Shown: piece by piece, positions 57,403-64,000 of the stretch | How the letters are laid out: every line of letters starts with the position of its first letter | Numbering within the stretch: position 1 is the first letter of the stretch | NCBI GenBank assembly: GCA_012295275.1 | Contig: CM022678.1 | Location: 2,656,281 to 2,720,280, forward strand | From: Chrysomallon squamiferum | Taxonomy: Eukaryota; Mollusca; Gastropoda; Neomphalida; Peltospiridae | DNA: 64,000 bases | Direction: 5' to 3' | Translations under genes and position numbers: made by a program | The notes under the pieces: model-generated | Databases searched by the model: none | Told to the model about the DNA's origin: nothing | Seen by the model: only the letters and a program-made list of their open reading frames with translations

Positions 57403-58011
57403 ATGTTTTGTTCCAGAAGTATTTCGTTTTTGAATCGAACTTTGACCTCTCAGAGAACTCGACATTTGAGTCTTGAGCGACTGAAAGGAGGCCGAATCGA
57501 AAGAATGACAAACTACTTGTTAAACATTTTAAACGACTACAAACTGGCAGTTGTGGAGGTAGGAAACGACATGAAAAGTCGACCAGTTAAGGCAGGAGTC
57601 TACCTCGGTATTCTCGGAGTTATCACCTTTCTCGTGAAGACCAAGCCCTCAGCTGAAAGCTACAATGCAGACGCCATTGAAAAAGCTCACGACCTCATGC
57701 TTATCGGTGATCCGATTCGAAGCAAGCGGTCTGATGCGTTTGTCAGAGACGTGGTTTCCTCTCACAAAGATGGCAAGCTTCGTTTTCTTAACTTGGGGAT
57801 CTGCAGGGTTGTCTGGAAATCAGACTACAGTTCCTGGCTGAAGCTGTATGACGCTCAGTGTAAATATCTGAAACCACGGTGGTCAGATATTCACAAATAT
57901 GTTGTGGATGTTGGGGTGCTTGGTCAGTGGATCTACCTGAATCAGGCCATGGAGGATTACGATATTAATGAAGATGAATGGAAAGATGTGAAATCTTCAA
58001 GTGCTTCATAA
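57403..58011 (+). CDS. TIMM29: TIMM29, TIM22 translocase subunit
   Basis: A single coding exon of 202 residues. TIMM29 is a mitochondrial inner-membrane protein of the TIM22 carrier-insertion complex. The basic N terminus (MFCSRSISFLNRTLTSQRTR) fits a presequence. A membrane segment lies at about residues 62-79 (AGVYLGILGVITFLV). The family core follows: SDAFVRDVV, LRFLNLGICRVVWKSDYSSW, LYDAQCKYLKPRWSDI and VGVLGQWIYLNQAMEDYDIN followed by EDEW, matching human RYLQPRWVDF and DCDINDDEF. The human protein continues about 50 residues further; this one ends soon after EDEWKDV with SSSAS, so the C-terminal tail is short. The start is the first ATG after an in-frame-closed leader. Confidence 0.93.
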   Translation: MFCSRSISFLNRTLTSQRTRHLSLERLKGGRIERMTNYLLNILNDYKLAVVEVGNDMKSRPVKAGVYLGILGVITFLVKTKPSAESYNADAIEKAHDLMLIGDPIRSKRSDAFVRDVVSSHKDGKLRFLNLGICRVVWKSDYSSWLKLYDAQCKYLKPRWSDIHKYVVDVGVLGQWIYLNQAMEDYDINEDEWKDVKSSSAS

Positions 58012-58802
58012 TATAAAGTCAAACAATTTATACACATACACATACAGACACAGTCACCCAGAGACACAAAATATACACATACTGCAACATACATACATAC
58101 CTACATACATACATATTCATACAAACATGTGTTTACATGCACACACACACAAACAAACATTCATACATACATTTTTACATACACATACATTATTGTTTAA
58201 TATAAAGGATATAAATCTGTTGAATATCTGAATATATGTGTACATGATATGTGCTAGTGTATATTTTTTTATGTGTTTATTGAAATTCATGTGCATGTAA
58301 ATGCTGTTTTAAACTGACAGTTTCATAAAAAAAAACCTGCTTAAGTTGTAAGAAAGATTAACAAAATAAATCTTTGTACAAATATTAAAACACTGTCTTT
58401 GAATGTCTTCTAAAAACCCCAACTCTAGAGCCTTTTGTTTAAACCCAATAAAAAGGTTCAGGTACAATGTTTGAGAAAAATCAAAAGCAGTATTCATATT
58501 TATTGCAGTTATCTTAACATTATGATAAATTTGTCTAATGAACATCTGTGATAACTTTAATTACAAAGAATGGATTAAAGTAATCATTCCACAAAACTAA
58601 AATAAATAATTTTTGCAAAATTTATTTTTCAGACAACTGGCATATCCTTTATTAAACCAGTATTGTAAAATAAAGTTAGTATAAAAATGCAAAACTCACA
58701 CAGACTGTTTATTCCTGTTTTTGTTACAAAGACAATAAATAACATAACAAAAATACTGTTAATTTCTTCAAGTATTCCTCACATGTTCAGATCTAACAAA
58801 AC

Positions 58803-58839
<37 letters not shown>

Positions 58840-59176
58840 AAAAGAGGCCAGGATGTTATAGATGTACCAGTGGAATGTAAATTATTAAAACTTTTGTTAT
58901 CAAAATATAACGTAATTTTCTTTCAGCAAGTACTAACAACTATCATTTGGTTGTACATACACACGCTACAAAAAGAAAAAAAAAGAAACCCAAGACACCT
59001 GATCATAAAATCACCAACAAGAATTCTTTGGATATATTTGAATCGACCTAAATAGTGACGTGACAGCTTTTCAGGGCAAATACAAATTGGGTAAATTGAC
59101 ACTCAACAACCCAATACTTTTAAATTTTAAGTTTGTTTTTTTTAAATTATTTTGGTTTTTTTTTTTGTTTAAAACT
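58012..59176. other. TIMM29 3' UTR and convergent intergenic region
   Basis: ACATACAT-type short repeats at about 58030-58190, then AT-rich sequence. AATAAA at 58365-58370 could end TIMM29. A minus-strand AATAAA near 58621-58626 could end the gene at 59177-60187. Poly(A) at about 58806-58833. No gene seen. Confidence 0.45.
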
Positions 59177-60187
59177 TCACTGAGGATAAGGAGACGAGTC
59201 AGTGAATGCTGCAGAGTCTCGAGATCCAGACCTGAAATCGGGGTACAAGGTGGCGGAACTGAACCCAGAAACAGTCGACGTGTCGTCCATGGGTTGTGCT
59301 GGCGTCTGAGAAGTTTTCGGCATCACTGGGTTACTTGGGTATACCCCAGAATCCGGGAAAGTCGTAGGCGGGTAAACGATTTCTGGTAAGCCAGAAGGTG
59401 GGTACCCTATGGGTGGGTAATTTGGTTTCAGGACGTTCCATGTTTCCGGATATCCGCTTTTCGGATAGAAATCTGAACTTGCGGATGACGTCAGAGTAGA
59501 CGTTGTGCGGATTGATTCGTCAGTGACGTCGGAGAGACTCGAGAGAGACGACGTGAAGCATTCAGAGTCTGAGAGAGAATTTTGCGATTCTGACGCTTTA
59601 GCTGATGTGTTCGAGCTTTCAGACTGTCTGGAGCTATATCTGTGAAAACTGTCTTCATAATCCAAACTTTCACCGAAGCTTTCTGTTAAAACGTCCTCTG
59701 TATCTGTCTCGAAGGTCAGTTTAGAATCTACATTCCGTGTTCTTGAGTCGCCACTTCGTAAAATTCCGGTAAGTTTCGGACTCGTCACGTGATTTATGGG
59801 TGTGTTAGACAATCGAGTCTGCACAGTTTTATCTGCAGCTCTAACCTCGCCTTTTCGTGTTTCCGAGTTTGTATCGGTGACAGAACTATTTTCAAGAGCA
59901 TAAATCGAATCCTCCCTAACTAAACGGTAGTCTTTGATCTGTAATTTAGTAATCTGTTCCTCCAGTTTGTTGCCATTGTCTCTATTTATAAGACCGTAGT
60001 CTTGATCTTCAAGATTTTGGGGTTTACGAATGATGAGGTTTCTGCTAGTGGTTATTTCTGTGGATTCAGCTAAAAATTCTTCTTTGTTTTCATCTCTGGA
60101 TATCTGGGCAACGGGAAGGCTGTTGGCATAAGAAAACTTAAGGAATGTCACATCTTTTCTAGGCCGTTCACAATTTAGAGATGACAT
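59177..60187 (-). CDS. Uncharacterised Ser-rich, disordered protein
   Basis: An uninterrupted 336-codon frame with normal codon composition in AT-rich surroundings, so probably real. I do not recognise it. Residues 1-150 are polar and charged (starts MSSLNCERPRKDVTF). Residues about 160-245 form a dense serine cluster (SSRQSESSNTSAKASESQNS, SSLSSLSDVTDES). Residues about 245-290 are Pro/Tyr-rich with repeated YPP (NYPPIGYPPSG, IVYPPTTFP). The tail ends FTDSSPYPQ. No signal peptide or membrane segment. Upstream in frame there is a stop; an acceptor TATTTTCAG at about 60242 suggests a 5' UTR intron. A short upstream ORF (ATG at about 60228) overlaps the start and could lower translation. Confidence 0.6.
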   Translation of the reverse strand: MSSLNCERPRKDVTFLKFSYANSLPVAQISRDENKEEFLAESTEITTSRNLIIRKPQNLEDQDYGLINRDNGNKLEEQITKLQIKDYRLVREDSIYALENSSVTDTNSETRKGEVRAADKTVQTRLSNTPINHVTSPKLTGILRSGDSRTRNVDSKLTFETDTEDVLTESFGESLDYEDSFHRYSSRQSESSNTSAKASESQNSLSDSECFTSSLSSLSDVTDESIRTTSTLTSSASSDFYPKSGYPETWNVLKPNYPPIGYPPSGLPEIVYPPTTFPDSGVYPSNPVMPKTSQTPAQPMDDTSTVSGFSSATLYPDFRSGSRDSAAFTDSSPYPQ

Positions 60188-60429
60188 TTTTCTCAGTACT
60201 CTTTACAGGATGGTCTCCATACATATCATCGCTTGTAAGCCTGAAAATATTGTAAACATCTTTTGCCGTTAGTTTTATCGTTAATACTTTTCGCATACTT
60301 TCAAAATGGCCTGTCTTCACGAAACAAGCTTATTCCGTTTCTCGTTTCTTGTGTTCTGTAAATGAAATTTAAAGATTTTAAATAGCACACGTCAGGCAAG
60401 ATGATTTTAAGATATGGTACAGTCTGAAA

Positions 60430-60448
60430 AACTATAAACCCAACGCCT

Positions 60449-60511
<63 letters not shown>

Positions 60512-61114
60512 TTCGTGAAAAGAGGACAAAATGATTATTTTATTGTTCCAAATGATATGAATCTGTGACTATATGTACTGCCTCATTCTATTCAATAGTG
60601 TTGTATTGTGTGTTGTTACGTTCTGTTGCGTTGTGATGTGCTGTGATGTGTTGTGATGCGCTGTGATGTGCTGTGATCTGCTGTGATGCGCTGTGATGTG
60701 TTGTGCTGTGTCGTGCTGTTGCGTCATGTGACGTTATGTTCTAATCTAGTTTTATCTGAAGTCTTCTGATTTAATTTATATTTTATTTCATTTTTATTTT
60801 ATTTATTTGTTTAGTTATACATTTGTTCGTTCGTTTATGTATTTCTTTCATTCAGACCTCCTGCCTCTCTCTCTCTAATTTTTTTATTTTTATTTCTTTT
60901 TTTGATTTTTGACATAATCATCTAAGATATAATTTATGACGCAGATTATCAGTATAATCCATTTATTTATATACCAAATATTTAATTATTTACAATTTAC
61001 AGTAAGTCATATTCACTATTTATATTTCACTGTTATCTTTCAAAACCACCCCAACCCCCCAAAAAAAAAAAACAACTAAAAAAAATGATTTAAAATAAAT
61101 AAATAAATGTTAAC

Positions 61115-61161
<47 letters not shown>

Positions 61162-61206
61162 CAATTAAAACTTATAAGGAACTGAGTAATATAATTAAAC
61201 TTTGAA

Positions 61207-61248
<42 letters not shown>

Positions 61249-61978
61249 ATGAATTTATGTGTTTCTGTTTGTGTATGTGTCAGTGAAATTGTGTGTATAT
61301 CTGTGTTTGTGTGAATATGAGTGGGTGGGGGTGAATATGTGTGTGTTACTGTGTTTGTGTGAATGAATGTGTGTGTGTCTCTGTGTATGTGTGTGTGTGT
61401 GTGTTCCAACAATGTACAAACAAAACAGAACTAAGAGATTCCAAATAAATAAATAAATAAAATAAAATAAAATAAAATATAATAAAACAAAGGAACAAAA
61501 GCAGCTGTAGCAAACGAAAAACTCTAAAATTACAAAAGTGTATTATCCACACAAGCGACTTTACGAGCCATATTTCAGCACACAGACATTTTAACTTCAG
61601 TAATCGAAAGTCATAAACGAACTAGATAGAACCACGCCAGAGAAAAAAGTACTTAAAAAAAACACAACTATACCTCTTTCATTGACACTGCGTAAAAGTA
61701 TTTTCTAATATCCTTTAGTAAGCGACAAAATGTCAAAGAATGGATTCTACGGAAAAAAAAAAAAAGTATGCCGTAAAACACCTAATAGAGCGGTATGCAC
61801 TGTCTTCATATCCACAGGAATTTACATACAGCGTCATTATAGAGTTCTCGAGCAGTTTAAAACTTTGACGCATTCTTATCTAAGAATTATACAAATGATC
61901 TGTACAAAGAATGAGAGAAGAAATAGCACTTGTTATCGAAAATAAATAAATAAATAAATAAAAAAATAAAAACAAATT

Positions 61979-62023
<45 letters not shown>

Positions 62024-62078
62024 CTAAACAACAATAACAAGCAAAAACAATTGTTTATTTTACTTTATTTTATTTGTC

Positions 62079-62138
<60 letters not shown>

Positions 62139-62470
62139 TTGTAACGAACTAATACAAACATAAACATTAAAACCTACTGAGGTGTCATTCGGCAAGTAGT
62201 TACCAATTTAAAAAATAAAAATAAATTAAATAATAAATGAATAAATAAATAAATAAACAGTACATTATATCGCATGGTTTACGGTAACGCTGTACCGGGT
62301 AATTTTTATCGCAACGTTTAAGCTATTCACACAAACAAAACCCGTCTACGCTTCGCGGGAAGCACATAAATAAAAATATGAATTCAGACTGTTTTGTTTT
62401 GTTCTGTACGTAACCATAAACTACAACCTGACACAATCAACTGAATGGTAATACAACACGGCCTCAAATA
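60430..62470. other. Repeat-rich intergenic region
   Basis: Poly(A)/(AAT)n at about 60450-60505, a decamer minisatellite at 60631-60710, (AAT)n at 61117-61158, (GT)n at 61208-61246, then GT-rich degenerate repeats to 61405, (AAT)n at about 61981-62018 and (ATT)n at about 62081-62137. A 71-codon plus-strand ORF at 61730-61945 has no recognisable features. Confidence 0.5.
60631..60710. repeat. Decamer minisatellite
   Basis: Eight consecutive 10-bp units of the form YTGTGATGYG (CTGTGATGTG, TTGTGATGCG, CTGTGATCTG and similar) in exact register, with degenerate flanking units. Confidence 0.9.
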
Positions 62471-62479
62471 ACATTTTAT

Positions 62480-62620
62480 ATTTTTAATTTTTTTTGACCC
62501 CCGCCATTGTTCTCATTTACGTCTGCTCTCGAATGTCGATCAACCACTTGGCCGATAACTGGAATCAGTCTCTTGTGTTTGAACGTTTTTGTTTTTGTAA
62601 AACAAGAAGACCTGCGTTAG
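62480..62620 (+). promoter_or_regulatory. Probable promoter and 5' UTR exon of the macrodomain gene
   Basis: CpG-containing sequence ends in a strong donor, TTAG|GTAAGT (GT at 62621). An ATG at about 62534 opens a frame that, after splicing to 63383, stops within six codons (ATGAAAAAGCGGAAATGA), so it would be an upstream ORF. The main start is then 63402. Confidence 0.5.
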
Positions 62621-63049
62621 GTAAGTAACGGAACCAACAGACACGCTGTATGTGTCAGTTTAATAAAATAAAAATATTATGTAGGATTAAGTTTTGCCCT
62701 GGTATCCGTGTAACGGCATGTCACGCGAGATTTCAGATTAGTTTAGCAATGTTAGTCGCTTTGACCTTTAACCTCGGACGTGCTCCTTTATATAGAATAT
62801 GTTTAGAACTAGTAATATTAGTTAATACGTGTTTATACAATCGGATTTACAATGTCACACGTTTTTGTATGATGATGAAGTGACACATACACAAACAATA
62901 AGGATGTCCCTGGTGATCACGGATTTTAGTCAGGAAAACGTAAACCAAAGCCTTTGTTTTGAATCATGATTTCAGAAAACTGAAGAATAGTAGTGTTGTT
63001 ATGTGTATGAGTGAGAAAAAAGATGGAAGGAGGTCAGAAGTGGAGATAT

Positions 63050-63052
<3 letters not shown>

Positions 63053-63117
<65 letters not shown>
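63053..63117. repeat. (GA)n microsatellite, 65 bp
   Basis: Perfect GA run in intron 1 of the macrodomain gene. Confidence 0.98.
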
Positions 63118-63119
<2 letters not shown>

Positions 63120-63401
63120 ACTCTATTTGTTGTATTGTCATATGGGATGTTGTTGGAAATATTTTAACAAACAATACTAATTTATTTCTTTTTCAAAATG
63201 TACACATAAAAATCTAGAAGAAAAATCCATTAATATTTGATAGAAATATTGCCGATGATTATTTTGTTACAAAGAACAACACAACCTTTCTAAATAACAA
63301 ATTATATAACTTATTAACGTGGTAAAGCACGACAAAAATACGACTTGTTAATTCTGTGAAATCTCCAATTTTCTGTTTGCAGACGACATGAAAAAGCGGA
63401 A

Positions 63402-63861
63402 ATGAATTCACATTCAAGAAGCACGTGGCACGTGCGTCACCCTGAGCAGCCATTTGGCGAACACGCTGGTGTCTACCTCTTTCCCAACGGCGTCTACGCC
63501 ATTCTGTACAGCGGCGACATCACTAAAGCAATTGCAGATGCCGTCGTCAGCGAGGAGCCAGCCGACCTCAATCCCACCAACTTCGTCGCGCGCGCTCTGT
63601 TGACGAAAAGTGGCGAAACGTACCGACTGGACAGGTGGGATTTGATCAGAAGTTACGGCGAACTGAAATACGGACAAGTGTACGAGACGAGGGCGGGTTC
63701 AGGGGTGGACTTCTTCTACACGTTTCACGCCATTGTCACCACCTTTCAAGAAGGGAGGGAAAAAGAATGGCTGCGCTGTTCTCACGACCTCTACAAAAAT
63801 ATTGTTAGGCGAGCAGACGACAAATTATCCACCACGATGGCCATGCCTCTCCTTGGAACAG
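63402..63861 (+). CDS. Divergent macrodomain protein, first coding exon (partial)
   Basis: The exon runs from an acceptor at 63382 (TTTTCTGTTTGCAG) to a donor at 63862 (ACAG|GTATAA); the gene continues beyond the window. The 153 complete codons follow the macrodomain pattern: VYAILYSGDITKAIADAVVS (beta strand then GDIT..DAVV), YGQVYETRAG, FYTFHAIVTTF, a helix LRCSHDLYKNIVRRADD, and LSTTMAMPLLGTG (consensus SIAFPALGTG). This resembles macrodomains of PARP14/GDAP2-type proteins that bind or remove ADP-ribose. The usual NAAN after DAIV is absent (SEEPADLNPT here) and the glycine-rich phosphate loop is not evident, so ligand binding may be lost or changed. The frame stays open upstream of the ATG to the exon start (RHEKAE), so an upstream coding exon cannot be excluded. 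Confidence 0.75.
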
Positions 63862-63940
63862 GTATAAAAAAAACAACCTGTTACTGATAACAGAAACAAT
63901 AATTAAAATGACGGTGAAGATGATATTAGAAACAACCACT

Positions 63941-63941
<1 letters not shown>

Positions 63942-63979
<38 letters not shown>

Positions 63980-64000
63980 ACACACACACACACACGAACA
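63942..64000. repeat. (CA)n microsatellite at window end
   Basis: CA run with CGAA interruptions in the intron after the macrodomain exon, continuing past the window. Confidence 0.95.

Overview
This is animal nuclear DNA: AT-rich, intron-rich and crowded with microsatellites, poly(A)/poly(T) runs and minisatellites. The conserved proteins and general style suggest a lophotrochozoan, most likely a mollusc. That placement is an inference; I saw no diagnostic marker.

Layout. 0-0.9 kb: 5' part of an RCC1L-like mitochondrial protein gene (minus), which shares a divergent promoter near 1.5 kb with a ZNF706-like small zinc-finger gene (plus, to 4.9 kb). 5.6-12.8 kb: no recognisable gene. 13-43.3 kb: one complete Argonaute (AGO) gene on the minus strand, which I could assemble exon by exon into a continuous 883-residue reading frame. 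46.1-56.2 kb: NMD3, the 60S ribosomal export adaptor (minus). 57.4-58.0 kb: TIMM29 (plus). 59.2-60.2 kb: a disordered Ser-rich protein of unknown function (minus). 62.5-63.9 kb: start of a macrodomain gene (plus) that runs off the window.

The main discovery is in the AGO gene. Three separate exons are present as homologous tandem pairs of exactly equal length, each with intact splice sites and fitting the same phase: a 123-nt L2-linker exon (25120-25242 and 24505-24627), the 91-nt PIWI exon carrying the first slicer aspartate (19329-19419 and 20161-20251), and a 109-nt terminal coding exon with its own stop (14441-14549 and 12981-13089). One version of the 91-nt exon keeps the catalytic motif GADVTHPP; the other reads GASVTHPQ, replacing the catalytic Asp with Ser. 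One gene could therefore switch between slicer-competent and slicer-dead Argonaute by mutually exclusive splicing, with up to eight isoforms overall. Two UGCAUG motifs lie 12 and 37 nt downstream of the catalytic exon, an arrangement typical of Rbfox-activated exons.

A second theme is tandem repeats that start at exon-intron junctions and multiply splice sites: 5' splice sites in ZNF706 (about 13 intact copies) and NMD3 (six copies), and 3' splice sites of AGO exon 4 (five copies). With the duplicated AGO exons and decayed fragments of its terminal exon, this suggests a locus where short tandem duplication repeatedly creates new splicing choices. No tRNA, rRNA or CRISPR features were seen.
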